64,000 nucleotides of DNA from Agarivorans aestuarii. GTDB taxonomy: Bacteria; Pseudomonadota; Gammaproteobacteria; Enterobacterales; Celerinatantimonadaceae. Both the position numbers and the translations under genes were made by a program. The DNA lies in assembly GCF_019670125.1 (NCBI RefSeq), contig NZ_AP023033.1, forward strand, positions 2,779,001 through 2,843,000, read 5' to 3'. The notes beneath the pieces are model-generated. The model searched no databases and had not been told where the DNA came from. It was given only the letters and a program-made list of their open reading frames with translations. Numbering within the stretch: the stretch's first letter is position 1; the number at the start of each line of letters is the position of its first letter. Positions 35,033-43,299 of the stretch are shown here, piece by piece.

Positions 35033-35452
35033 ATGATCGCCCCACTACTGAATACTCAAGAGCAGCAACTCACCTTGCTGCTTTCTCTTTTGGAACAAGA
35101 AAAAGTTGCTCTTGAACAAGACGACACCATTGCTCTCTATGCTATCGCTGAACAAAAAGAACAAGCACTAACGCTAATAGCTTGCGCTGATGAAGAAATA
35201 GCAGCGTCTTCCGGTAAGGAACAGCTGAACTCTGATCCTCAGTTTGTTCAACAAGTCGATACCATCAAAAGTTTGCTTGCCCAATGCCAAGAGCTAAATC
35301 AGCTAAATGGCGAGATAATTAAAACCAGCAATGAAAAAGTCAAACAACTCAGTGCGGTAATTGATCAGCTGCAAAACCAAAATGCGTCTACCTACGACAA
35401 ACTTGGTAAAAAACACAGCTCACAACGAATGGGTAAAGGCTTTAAAGCTTAA
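35033..35452 (+). CDS. flgN: FlgN export chaperone for FlgK/FlgL
   Basis: A 139-residue helical protein directly behind flgM. The long amphipathic helices (LLNTQEQQLTLLLSLLEQEKVALEQDD, ALYAIAEQKEQALTLIACADEEI) and the tail LQNQNASTYDKLGKKHSSQRMGKGF are those of FlgN, the cytoplasmic chaperone of the junction proteins FlgK and FlgL. Its partners are encoded at 21.2-24.4 kb. Confidence 0.92.
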   Translation: MIAPLLNTQEQQLTLLLSLLEQEKVALEQDDTIALYAIAEQKEQALTLIACADEEIAASSGKEQLNSDPQFVQQVDTIKSLLAQCQELNQLNGEIIKTSNEKVKQLSAVIDQLQNQNASTYDKLGKKHSSQRMGKGFKA

Positions 35453-35603
35453 GTTTAGAATACCGGCTTCTCCAAAAAACCACACCTTAAGTAACTGGAC
35501 ATTCAGAGATACAGCTTACCTAAATTAGTTAGATTCCTTTGTTGCACCGCTATCGATGTGATTGGAATAACACTCTCCTTGTGTAACTCCCTATTCAAAA
35601 AAC

Positions 35604-35635
35604 AACAAAACCCCAGCCAAAGCTAGGGTTTTGTT
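35604..35635. terminator. Bidirectional terminator after flgN and the FlgO-like gene
   Basis: Stem aacaaaaccc/gggttttgtt with an inner agc/gct pair and a 4-nt loop, between the convergent ends at 35452 and 35660. Confidence 0.85.
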
Positions 35636-35659
35636 GGTAACAGTAATAGACGAAATTAA

Positions 35660-36406
35660 CTAACCACGTTCACCCATCGGCATCTTAGTTTTGCTGGCTT
35701 GTTTACGCGACTCAATAATCATTACCCCATCTCGCTTAACCGGTGCAGGCACTTTGCTTTGATAGACGTCATTTGGAATAAGCTCTTGAGCAGAAGCAAC
35801 CACAACTTTTGATTGCGCTCCAACGATTCGGGCATTCACCAAAATACCGTTATTGGATTTACTAAAGGTGCCGACTAATAGATATTCAATTGGCAAACGC
35901 TTAGATAACTCTTTTACATTACGGCTATATACAAAATCACCTTCAGGAGTAATACGGATAAAGCCCGTTGTTTTGTAATCAATCACCGAGAAGCCGCTCT
36001 GCTGCATTTCATATACAAAGCTTTCAGCCAACTGCATACCAAATAAATCGGTAGTGCGAAGGTTGTCTAAAGGTACAAAAGAAGCCACGCCAATAGGAGT
36101 ATCGGCGTTCACAAAGTGCGAGCTAGACACTAAACGTTGCGACATTAGATTTACATAATCGGTAAGCGAGTGCTGCGCGTCGGGGTCGCTCATGTCAGGT
36201 CCAGCAGGATTAAGTGAACGGCTTTGCATCCCACTTAGGAATAATTGGCCATTTTCGTCAACAACGCCTTCCATATAATGGGAGTTGTGAGTATGCGCGG
36301 CGTGATGTTTTGAGCCATCGTACACCACGACCTTCTGCATCGAGGGAGAGCTAGAACAGCCCACCAGCATTGAAGTAGCCAAGGCCACTAAAGATATACC
36401 TTTCAT
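35660..36406 (-). CDS. FlgO-family outer-membrane lipoprotein (paralogue)
   Basis: A 248-residue lipoprotein with signal MKGISLVALATSMLVGC (lipobox LVGC). The mature part shares the FlgO domain with the gene at 36922-37506: LTDYVNLMSQRLVSSSHF, PIGVASFVPLDNLRTTDLFGMQLAESFVYEMQQSGFSVIDYKTTG, EYLLVGTFSKSNNGILVNARIVGAQSKVVVASAQELIPNDV. A His-rich segment (SKHHAAHTHNSHY, residues ~32-44) after the lipid anchor is unusual. It is the third gene of flgO-flgP-this. FlgO-type proteins associate with the outer-membrane ring of polar flagella. Confidence 0.85.
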   Translation of the reverse strand: MKGISLVALATSMLVGCSSSPSMQKVVVYDGSKHHAAHTHNSHYMEGVVDENGQLFLSGMQSRSLNPAGPDMSDPDAQHSLTDYVNLMSQRLVSSSHFVNADTPIGVASFVPLDNLRTTDLFGMQLAESFVYEMQQSGFSVIDYKTTGFIRITPEGDFVYSRNVKELSKRLPIEYLLVGTFSKSNNGILVNARIVGAQSKVVVASAQELIPNDVYQSKVPAPVKRDGVMIIESRKQASKTKMPMGERG

Positions 36407-36464
36407 GTCGCTTCCTTAATCGTCTATTACGCTTTAAGTATCGGCCAGAAAGGTAAAATCTTTA

Positions 36465-36941
36465 CTAAAAATGAACGGTTTTTTGACTCTCAAGATGGCG
36501 AGTTGGCGCCATTGACATAGTAACCCGGTAAACCTCTCTAAAATCCAGTTGCAACTCTGTAACATATACATCGTCAACCGCGTAGGCATTAATCACTTTA
36601 GCACCACGAATTACCCCAGCAACCGAGGCGGCTAAACGCTCGTTGCCAAGCACCATATCGCTGACAGTTGCGGTACTATCGATATGTTGGCCATACACTT
36701 GCTCAGAAAGCTCTCTGTATGCGTCCAGCTTCGAGGCTTTCATTGCGCGTAATTGTTTAGCGCTCATGTCTGCGCCACGTTGCTGACTAATAGGCGCATA
36801 GCCAACAGCATTAACCACGGTAAAGTCACCCGGTGGCTCATAAGTCCATTCAACTTGTTTAACTTGGGTTGTTGGCGTACAAGCTAGCAACAACAAAACC
36901 GCTAAACTAATAAACCACGATCTAAAGTACAGATTGTTCAT
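36465..36941 (-). CDS. flgP: FlgP flagellar lipoprotein (LPP20 family)
   Basis: A 158-residue LPP20-family lipoprotein. The signal NLYFRSWFISLAVLLLLACT has lipobox LLAC, and the mature part has QLRAMKASKLDAYRELSEQVYGQHIDSTATVSDMVLGNERLAASVAGVIRGAKVINAYAVDDVYVTELQLDF, the conserved FlgP core. FlgP is needed for a stable outer-membrane disk around polar flagella in Vibrio and Campylobacter. The ATG at 36941 lies inside the end of flgO (20-bp overlap). The longer frame start at 36965 has no lipoprotein logic. Confidence 0.92.
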   Translation of the reverse strand: MNNLYFRSWFISLAVLLLLACTPTTQVKQVEWTYEPPGDFTVVNAVGYAPISQQRGADMSAKQLRAMKASKLDAYRELSEQVYGQHIDSTATVSDMVLGNERLAASVAGVIRGAKVINAYAVDDVYVTELQLDFREVYRVTMSMAPTRHLESQKTVHF

Positions 36942-37506
36942 GACGCTGCAAGCTCCCATTAACACTAGTCACACGCGGTGAAGTTGCCCCCGCCATATTG
37001 GGGATAAATTGATAAGCAGCCGACACAACTGCTTGGCTAGATAGCTCAACTAAACGAAGGTTCACATGCCTGCCCGAAGTTGTTCGCTGAAAACTGCCAA
37101 CCACCACATAGGTAATTTCCATTTCAGTTCTCAGTAATTCAGCATCTCGCGATAACGAAAATTCACCGAACCCAGGGTCCATTTGCAAACGTCCAGTAAG
37201 GCGAGGCTCTACCATATTTACGCCTTCACGCGATAAAGCGGCAAACATTGCCTCTGCCACTTGCCGCCCAAATCCATCGCTCGATTGCAAGTTGTCTAAA
37301 TCCACCACCGTGCTTATGGCCACAGAGTCAGTTTCAGTTAAATCCACGTCATCAGTTAGCTGTTGAGACAGGTTGTCGACATGCACATACAAAGCGGCAT
37401 CTTGCTGCTCTCGCGGCTCCACATAAGGATAATTAGAAACATGATGTAAACTGGTATTGCATCCTTGTAGCGTTACCAGCAAAATAAATAGTGTCGTATA
37501 TCGCAT
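36922..37506 (-). CDS. flgO: FlgO flagellar outer-membrane protein
   Basis: A 194-residue FlgO lipoprotein. ATG 37506 follows GGAGGAG on the minus strand and begins MRYTTLFILLVTLQGC, a lipoprotein signal; the frame start at 37539 is rejected. The FlgO domain reads ALYVHVDNLSQQLTDD, SVAISTVVDLDNLQSSDGFGRQVAEAMFAALSREGVNMVEPRLTG, EITYVVVGSFQRTTSGRHVNLRLVELSSQAVVSAAYQFIP. It is the first gene of the flgO-flgP-FlgO-like unit, with a sigma-54 promoter just upstream, divergent from flgT. Confidence 0.92.
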   Translation of the reverse strand: MRYTTLFILLVTLQGCNTSLHHVSNYPYVEPREQQDAALYVHVDNLSQQLTDDVDLTETDSVAISTVVDLDNLQSSDGFGRQVAEAMFAALSREGVNMVEPRLTGRLQMDPGFGEFSLSRDAELLRTEMEITYVVVGSFQRTTSGRHVNLRLVELSSQAVVSAAYQFIPNMAGATSPRVTSVNGSLQRHEQSVL

Positions 37507-37534
37507 ATCAATCTCCTCCGACTTCCCTGTTCCA

Positions 37535-37550
37535 AGCAATAACCGTTCCA
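37535..37550 (-). promoter_or_regulatory. Sigma-54 promoter of flgOP
   Basis: Minus strand TGGAACG-N4-TTGCT with exact GG-N10-GC spacing, ~30 bp before the flgO ATG. Confidence 0.75.
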
Positions 37551-37573
37551 GTCAAAAAAATAGCGTTTTATTT

Positions 37574-37590
37574 TGGGTATAGTTATTGCT
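37574..37590 (+). promoter_or_regulatory. Weak sigma-54-like promoter of flgT
   Basis: Plus strand TGGGTAT...TTGCT: the spacing from GG (37576-37577) to GC (37588-37589) is right and the -12 box is perfect, but the -24 box is poor. It faces flgT. Confidence 0.4.
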
Positions 37591-37613
37591 TAGCCTTGAG
37601 ATAGGAGGGCCTT

Positions 37614-38756
37614 ATGAAACAGATAATTCTTTTAGTTGGGATGCTTATTAGCATGTCAACACAGGCAATATGGTACGAGGCGAAAGGCCAAGCCACCATC
37701 GTAAATAACGACTTTGAGCAAGCCAAGAGCATAGCCACACAAGATGCGGTTAAACAGTTATTGTTGTATTCGGGGGCGTCTGTCACCAGCATCAGCAAAG
37801 TCTCTGGCGGGCAACTCACGCTTGATCAAATTGAAGTGGTCTCCAAAGGTTCCTTGCACAACTTAACCGTGTTAGATGAAGGTAATCACGGCCAGCAATA
37901 CTATATTATCTTACAAGCCGACGTATTCCCGGCCTCCAGCCAATGTAAGGCCAGTGGTTATAGTAAAAACATGTTGCTACTCCCTCCCTTCTTAAAGCAA
38001 CAGCATCAAGCGCGTGTTGGCCAACTACAAGAATTGTCACCCGCTGTTGAACAACGAACCTACGACATTGCTCGCCAGGTGGGTAATCAGTTCAACGTAA
38101 AGCCCCCACCTAAATTACCCCTAAACTATTACAAGCCGGGAGAGCACAACTACAAGGGTATTAAAGACGTAGCAGATCGTTATGGCGCGCAATATCTGCT
38201 TGGCTTAGAAATCGAGAATATTTCGCTAGACCAAGTGCACAAACCTAAATTTATAAACCTTAGTTATCCTCAACGTTACTTTGTGGTTAATGCCAGGGTA
38301 TACAACGCCATTGATTTAGAAGAAATATACAACAAGCGCTTTTCGGTAAACGCTCCTTGGGAGTTTGACGCCAGAGAAGTGGTATCACCCCACTCTGCCG
38401 AATTTTGGTTATCAGCCTATGGCGAAACAGTAAACTCTACCTTGCAACAAGTGGTGACCGAAGTAGATGCCCTGCTCGCTTGCCAACCCTTGCAAGGCAG
38501 TGTGGTAAAAGTTCTTGGTCCTGATCGCTGGCAAATCAATTTGGGTAAAGCTAACCAACTCAACCGCGGCATGCTGTTAAACCTTATCCATCAAAACTAT
38601 CACTGGGGTAACTGGGATATTCCGCGCCAAGAACAAATCATGGCCGATAGCATGGTAAGAATTGAGCAAGTGTATCAAGAGAGTGCCATCGTGGTAGCGG
38701 TAGACCCAAGCATGACTGCGAATATCCAACTTGGTGACTTAGTAAGCAAACAGTAA
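37614..38756 (+). CDS. flgT: FlgT flagellar H-ring/assembly protein
   Basis: A 380-residue periplasmic protein with signal peptide MKQIILLVGMLISMSTQAIW and SD AGGAGGG before ATG. The N-terminal domain (YEAKGQATIVNNDFEQAKSIATQDAVKQLLLYSGASVTSISKVSGGQL) and middle domain (RYGAQYLLGLEIENISLDQV) match FlgT, which forms the H-ring outside the L/P rings of sodium-driven polar flagella in Vibrio. It is divergent from flgOP, as in Vibrio. It is the last chromosomal gene before the interrupted tRNA-Arg. Confidence 0.92.
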   Translation: MKQIILLVGMLISMSTQAIWYEAKGQATIVNNDFEQAKSIATQDAVKQLLLYSGASVTSISKVSGGQLTLDQIEVVSKGSLHNLTVLDEGNHGQQYYIILQADVFPASSQCKASGYSKNMLLLPPFLKQQHQARVGQLQELSPAVEQRTYDIARQVGNQFNVKPPPKLPLNYYKPGEHNYKGIKDVADRYGAQYLLGLEIENISLDQVHKPKFINLSYPQRYFVVNARVYNAIDLEEIYNKRFSVNAPWEFDAREVVSPHSAEFWLSAYGETVNSTLQQVVTEVDALLACQPLQGSVVKVLGPDRWQINLGKANQLNRGMLLNLIHQNYHWGNWDIPRQEQIMADSMVRIEQVYQESAIVVAVDPSMTANIQLGDLVSKQ

Positions 38757-38835
38757 GGCTTGGCTTTTCATAAGCTTAAAGCTGAGTATAATGAAACCGC
38801 GCATTATCAGTGATAGTATGCGCGCCTTACTTTGC

Positions 38836-38875
38836 GTCCCCTTAGTTCAGCTGGATAGAACAAGGACCTCCTAAG
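38836..38875 (+). pseudogene. 5' half of split tRNA-Arg(CCU), attL side
   Basis: The 40 nt from GTCCCCTTAG to CTCCTAAG are the acceptor 5' strand, D arm, 5' anticodon stem AGGAC and loop CTCCTAA of a tRNA-Arg(CCU). The sequence then leaves the tRNA pattern. The missing 36 nt are at 58609-58644. Joining the two gives a complete 76-nt cloverleaf: GTCCCCT/AGGGGAC acceptor, AGGAC/GTCTT anticodon stem, ACAGG/CCTGT T stem and discriminator G before CCA. Confidence 0.88.
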
Positions 38876-38894
38876 GGAGCAATAATAGTATTTG

Positions 38895-38937
38895 TTGCTA
38901 ATAATTATCATGCAGGTTTTTCTCGAATTATTAGCAA
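38895..38937. repeat. 12-bp inverted repeat next to attL
   Basis: ttgctaataatt (38895-38906) and aattattagcaa (38926-38937) form a perfect inverted repeat with a 19-bp spacer, 20 bp inside the left attachment core. A related ctaataa occurs 14 bp before the right core. These may be integrase arm or excisionase sites. The remaining 38938-39113 is AT-rich and probably holds the integrase promoter. Confidence 0.5.
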
Positions 38938-39113
38938 TCACCTATAACCCATTGTTATAAAATCACTTTTCAACACGCCCTCGCCTAAAAATCAATCAGA
39001 TATTAATTCCCGCTTATATCTTGACAATTTGAAATTGTGCTATATGGCGTGCTATATTGCACTCATCTGGCTATAGATAGTGCTATATCGATATACTAAA
39101 GGATTCTGGGCTA

Positions 39114-40775
39114 ATGGGTTTAAAGAGAGTCAAAAAAGAAGATTTTGTTCTTTCTGACTATGTCAAAAATGGTTTGCATACGAAGAAAAGCACATCTTTC
39201 GTTTTCAAAGTTGATGAAATCAAAAAGCTCCCTCTCTTAGACAAGATGGAGGGTAAAGACGAGACTGTTGATCTGTTTGATTACAGTGAAAGTCGAAAGG
39301 GTTTTAGCCTCGTACTCAGAATTTCCCACAGTAAGAAAACTTTCTACCTCAAGGCCAGGGCTGGCAAAACAGTTGCGCGTGGCGCGATGCGAAAACTCGG
39401 GGATTTTGGATACAGAACAGCCAATCGTTCTCGACCAGCGAAGGGACTTATTGAGCTTTCAGAGGCCAGGAAAAAGTTTCATGAACTTGCCGATCAGTTA
39501 ATGATTCAAAGTGAAGAAGCTCGTGAAGTAGCCGATCTGACTATCAGAGATTATCTTGAAACTCTGTATACTCATGACAGAGACAACTACAGTGTTAAAA
39601 GCGGCAAGCATCACCCTCTAAAGCCTGGAACTGTTGAACAACTGATTCAAGCGTTTCCGCACTGGATTGACAGAAAAGTTGGCGACGTTAAAAAAGAGTG
39701 GGTTCAAGAGTTTGTCGATCACTGGGACTCATTACATCTCAAAGATCCCGAAACTGGCAAGCCTGTTCTCGATCCTGTCACAAACAAGCCGGTATCAACA
39801 AATAGCTCGGAAACCCGACGCAAAAAGTACACGATGCTGAATGCGATGTTCAACATGTGTGCTAAGCGCGGATACATACCTAGCAACCCCATCGATGGTC
39901 AAATCGGACGCTTTCCCAGATCAAAATTCAAGTCAGATGTCAGCTACGACTATGTGTTTGAAGAAGTCATAGAGCACTTGTTTAATAGTGAAGACATTAA
40001 AGGCTCACTGGCCGGCAAAATCGTGATTGCCACAATGATTTTGACCGGAGCCAGGAATGCGGAGGTTTACAAAAACTACACGTCTAATTTTGATAGCAAA
40101 GAACGCACAATGTTTATCCCTGCGGAGATCAGCAAAAATAATGGTCAGCGCAAAGTAAAAATTGAAAACGACACGTACTGGGAATTTGTAGCTCTATATC
40201 TTGAGCAGAATCACTTTATCAATCAGTTCGATCACATGTTTCCAAGTACAAAGAAAAATGGACATGCTACTGAATCTATTTATCGCCCTGTTTGGGAAAC
40301 ATTAAAGCCTGCATTCAATCAAGAAGGACGCTTATACGATGTGCGCCACACATTTGCTCGTCGAGTGACTAAAGAATTTGGCATATCTCAAGCAGCAGAA
40401 GTACTGGGAGATAGCATTGAGACTGCGCACAATCACTATGTACAAGGCGATGAAGAAGAGAAGTTTGCCAACATGGCTGCGATACAGCAGACATCAAGAG
40501 AAATCGAAAAGCCAGCTCAAGCAGATTTTGAAACGCCAGCAAAAGAACCTCCTGCGCATCAACAAGACTCTTCTGAACAGATAGTAGAAGCGAATGAAGA
40601 ATTCATGCCAGAGCCAGTCTTGTGGCTGTTCAACATGTTTAAAAATGGCAAGGTACTCCCCACCCCCAATCAGATCTATGCTTCACAGTGGCAGCATTTC
40701 GTCGGCTTTGTAACTAAAAAACATGAGCGCTCAGATCTGGGCGAAGAAGTCGAAGATTGGTTGATGATGCAGTAG
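39114..40775 (+). CDS. Tyrosine-type site-specific integrase
   Basis: A 553-residue tyrosine recombinase next to the attachment core, presumably catalysing integration and excision of the element. An N-terminal DUF4102-like/arm-binding part and a SAM-like core-binding domain (DYLETLYTHDRDNYSV... about residues 145-270) precede the catalytic domain. The catalytic residues seen are Arg314 (TGARNAEVY), Arg411-His412 (LYDVRHTFARR, with Tyr instead of the usual first His) and nucleophile Tyr442 (HNHYVQ). About 100 extra C-terminal residues, Gln/Glu-rich and then WLFNMFKNGKVLPTPNQIYASQW, are beyond the usual domain. Confidence 0.9.
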   Translation: MGLKRVKKEDFVLSDYVKNGLHTKKSTSFVFKVDEIKKLPLLDKMEGKDETVDLFDYSESRKGFSLVLRISHSKKTFYLKARAGKTVARGAMRKLGDFGYRTANRSRPAKGLIELSEARKKFHELADQLMIQSEEAREVADLTIRDYLETLYTHDRDNYSVKSGKHHPLKPGTVEQLIQAFPHWIDRKVGDVKKEWVQEFVDHWDSLHLKDPETGKPVLDPVTNKPVSTNSSETRRKKYTMLNAMFNMCAKRGYIPSNPIDGQIGRFPRSKFKSDVSYDYVFEEVIEHLFNSEDIKGSLAGKIVIATMILTGARNAEVYKNYTSNFDSKERTMFIPAEISKNNGQRKVKIENDTYWEFVALYLEQNHFINQFDHMFPSTKKNGHATESIYRPVWETLKPAFNQEGRLYDVRHTFARRVTKEFGISQAAEVLGDSIETAHNHYVQGDEEEKFANMAAIQQTSREIEKPAQADFETPAKEPPAHQQDSSEQIVEANEEFMPEPVLWLFNMFKNGKVLPTPNQIYASQWQHFVGFVTKKHERSDLGEEVEDWLMMQ

Positions 40776-40985
40776 TTGTGACCAAACAACAGCCAAGTAA
40801 GACTGATCTGGACAAGATTTGACTGAAGAAGAAAAGCTTGAGCTAGTTAGTTCTCGTTTTGAAAATATAGATTAACACGATTGATGAACAGTGACGAACT
40901 GTAGTAACCCATACTCGATCTTACACATCCGCTGGTTAGTCACGACTAGAGCGTACAGTCAACCTGCTGGTATCGTAACTCACAA

Positions 40986-41495
40986 TTGGACAATGATTTA
41001 CTGATTTTCGGTAAATGCTTCCGTAAAAAATATCTTCATAACTTAATCGAAAGGCATACGACGGCGTTAAAGTCTCAAACAGCCCGCAACCAAGGTGTGG
41101 CTTTAGACCATCATAACCAACTAAACACAATCAAGTTAAACCGACTTCCAACATGGAACTACAACCGTCCATATGCAAACCCACCTTTAGGTAGAGGTAA
41201 AACAGTTCTCTTAGTAGACGACATTTGTACTAAAGGCTGGTCACTGGACGCTGCTCGTAAGTACATCGAGAAGACCAACGCTAAAACAATAATGGTTACT
41301 TGGCTTAAAACTATTAATACAAACTACTGTCCGATTGGTGATTTAGGTAACTTCGACCCCTACGAAGCAAACCAATTTGCTAACGTTCCAATGGCGCAAG
41401 AGTACAATTACCATAAGTACTTAGTGGATCACAACGCCTCAGAGGAGCTGGGTGAACAGTTGGAGCAATACTTAAACTGGGACTGGCCTCAATAA
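40986..41495 (+). CDS. Phosphoribosyltransferase-like domain, probably an N-truncated fragment
   Basis: A 169-residue ORF whose middle, KTVLLVDDICTKGWSLDAARKYI, is a PRPP-binding loop of type I phosphoribosyltransferases, preceded by LNTIKLNRLPTWNYNRPYANPPLGRG. In proteins I recall with this segment it is the C-terminal part of a longer polypeptide, and the first ~35 residues here look less protein-like. No convincing SD precedes ATG 40986. It is followed by a good terminator at 41513. It may be a remnant of a larger cargo gene. The 210 bp after the integrase hold no gene that I can see. Confidence 0.5.
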   Translation: MDNDLLIFGKCFRKKYLHNLIERHTTALKSQTARNQGVALDHHNQLNTIKLNRLPTWNYNRPYANPPLGRGKTVLLVDDICTKGWSLDAARKYIEKTNAKTIMVTWLKTINTNYCPIGDLGNFDPYEANQFANVPMAQEYNYHKYLVDHNASEELGEQLEQYLNWDWPQ

Positions 41496-41512
41496 CTTAC
41501 AGATACAAAGAA

Positions 41513-41541
41513 AGAGAGGTTTCAAAACCTCTCTATTTTTT
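41513..41541 (+). terminator. Intrinsic terminator
   Basis: Stem agagaggttt/aaacctctct with a short loop followed by attttttt, 18 bp after the stop at 41495. Confidence 0.9.
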
Positions 41542-41719
41542 TAGATAAATATACAGTCCAGCTTGTCGGTAAATCACAACCGGTTATGGTCTTAGCGAAT
41601 CAGGTAGTTGTTAACAACATATGGCCCTCCTTCTTAATCATAAATTCAATCAAATATGAATTGACACATGGCCATATATGATTATTATTGCAATTAGCCT
41701 AAGCCTTAGAGGTAATCAT

Positions 41720-42319
41720 ATGTCACGTAATATCCAATTCTCAGATGAAATATTCTCTCGCCTTGAGAAACTTGCCGTAGGCTTTGATACTCCGGAAGCT
41801 GTCATTGTTCGCCTGTTAGACCAAGTAGAGGGTAAGCCTGAATCAAAACCTTCACTTAGCTTTTATCCTGAAGATGAAGTTGAGTTCAAACAACAATTGT
41901 TAGATACCAAGGAAGCTGAGGTTGTAATCTATAAAGTTGATGGTTCTCGAGAGGTTAATCATTGGAAAGCAAGCCGCCTTTCGGACTCATCTAATTTGAG
42001 AGGTAATCTGTGGTCTGGTCCACTTAGAAACTGGAAAGATAAGGGGATCCAGAAAGTTGACCTATCTATCCTACCAAAGGGGTTGAATATACCGGATGAT
42101 GAGACAGCAACAACCAAGGCTTTAGCTATGGAATTTCAACTTACCTATGATGAAATGGATTCTTTAACCTACGAAGTTGAAAGTAACTCAAGTGATGATG
42201 ACTTGATTTATAACTACATTATTCAATTTGATGACAGTAATGACCAATCAATCCTAGCCAAGATTGATGGGCTGTCTGAACACCTGTGGATTGACGTAGA
42301 TACATCTGTTCTAGACTAA
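41720..42319 (+). CDS. Hypothetical protein with RHH-like N-terminus
   Basis: A 199-residue acidic protein. ATG 41720 is preceded by GAGG and begins SRNIQFSDEIFSRLEKLAVGFDTPEAVIVRLLD, which resembles ribbon-helix-helix or SeqA-type N-terminal dimerisation segments. The middle, VDGSREVNHWKASRLSDSSNLRGNLWSGPLRNWKDKGIQKVDL, looks like a separate small domain that I recall from defence-island and endonuclease-associated proteins without a known function. The C-terminus is Asp/Glu-rich. An inverted repeat tatggcc/ggccata lies in the 100 bp upstream and could be an operator. The function is unknown. Confidence 0.7.
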   Translation: MSRNIQFSDEIFSRLEKLAVGFDTPEAVIVRLLDQVEGKPESKPSLSFYPEDEVEFKQQLLDTKEAEVVIYKVDGSREVNHWKASRLSDSSNLRGNLWSGPLRNWKDKGIQKVDLSILPKGLNIPDDETATTKALAMEFQLTYDEMDSLTYEVESNSSDDDLIYNYIIQFDDSNDQSILAKIDGLSEHLWIDVDTSVLD

Positions 42320-42338
42320 AACAATCAAATACCAAAAC

Positions 42339-42366
42339 GCTCTCAACCGATATCCGAGAGCATTTT
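42339..42366 (+). terminator. Probable terminator
   Basis: Stem gctctc/gagagc with an 11-nt loop followed by atttt, 20 bp after the stop at 42319. Confidence 0.6.
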
Positions 42367-42394
42367 AGTTTAACTGTCTAAAGCAAAATGGATT

Positions 42395-42434
42395 TGAGAA
42401 CCTAGAAGGTGTCTAGGATTCTCAGGCCTTACCA
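42395..42434 (+). repeat. 40-nt dispersed hairpin repeat, copy 2
   Basis: Matches the copy at 7654-7693 at 37 of 40 positions (differences at element positions 4, 14 and 24). The hairpin gaacctag/ctaggattc is better paired here. It lies inside the mobile element, after a gene end, whereas copy 1 is in the host chromosome. Confidence 0.6.
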
Positions 42435-42492
42435 TTCAGACGAACAAACTGGCCCACTCCCGCGAAGCGGGCCAATCTCAAAAAGAAACCAA

Positions 42493-43299
42493 CTAACCAG
42501 CCAATTCATCCTTGTTGATAGAAGTCGCTTTAACTTTAACTTCAGAGCGACTTGAGCCCGGCTCTTGATACAAACCGACATCCGGAATATCTAAGCTCTC
42601 TTCTTTCTTTGCCAGTTCAATCTTCCGCTCTAGCATTTCAATCATTTCATCTTGCGGAGAGGATTCAGGAAACTTCCCGTTTTTCGCTTTGTATGCAGTG
42701 CGATAAGTACGCTTCATAACACGAACATCTTTTAGCTGATACTCAAGCTGTTCAGCTTTTGTTTTTTTCATTAGTATCTCAGTGATTTCAATATTCGCTT
42801 TCTCAATCAGCTTTTCATAGTGTCTTATTTTTTGAGATTTAGTCATCCCTGGGCGACCTGACCCATCATGTTCTTTGCCGAACTCGCTTTCATCTTCTGC
42901 TTCAATTTTTTGAATAGTTGTTACTTGTCGACGAATGTATTTTTTCAAGCGCTCGATTTCATCAGCTTTCTTACGCCCTGCTTTGTCTTTAACTTTATAG
43001 CCGATGATGTCGCTTTCGTGCCAAGGCTCCACACTCTCTTTAGCTTCAACCTCGCGATATACTTCAAGTGATGTTTTGTATTTATCCAACGCTCTGCGTT
43101 GAAGGGTTGCCAGCTTTACAGGTGGCCTACCCATCCGTTTTTCTGACTCAGCAAACTGCAATTCTTTATCTCGCTGAAGCTGTTCGAACTCTTCAGTTAG
43201 CGTTTCTTGATAAAGCTTGTGATCACGCGAAGCACGACTTCTCGCTTTGTCGATTTCAGATGTTTTCTTTCTGCCGCGTGTTTCAACTTTCTCAGTCAT
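42493..43299 (-). CDS. Hypothetical protein with four GR(K/P) AT-hook-like repeats
   Basis: A 268-residue highly charged, helical protein. ATG 43299 with GGAG 6 nt upstream is preferred over TTG 43311. A GR(K/P)(K/P/G) motif recurs at about residues 9-12 (RGRKKTSEI), 57-60 (GRPPVKLATL), 108-111 (GRKKADEIERL) and 148-151 (GRPGMTKSQKI). Each is followed by a basic amphipathic helix, giving 40-50-residue units. AT hooks bind the minor groove through a similar GRP core, so DNA binding is plausible but inferred. The C-terminal third is a coiled-coil-like helix (EMIEMLERKIELAKKEES). Not recognised further. Confidence 0.7.
   Translation of the reverse strand: MTEKVETRGRKKTSEIDKARSRASRDHKLYQETLTEEFEQLQRDKELQFAESEKRMGRPPVKLATLQRRALDKYKTSLEVYREVEAKESVEPWHESDIIGYKVKDKAGRKKADEIERLKKYIRRQVTTIQKIEAEDESEFGKEHDGSGRPGMTKSQKIRHYEKLIEKANIEITEILMKKTKAEQLEYQLKDVRVMKRTYRTAYKAKNGKFPESSPQDEMIEMLERKIELAKKEESLDIPDVGLYQEPGSSRSEVKVKATSINKDELAG

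Noticed and set aside
38787-38819. TATAAT and TAGTAT boxes upstream of the split tRNA as proof of an active promoter
   Set aside because: A TATAAT is present but no convincing -35 at proper spacing could be assigned, so it is not listed as a promoter.
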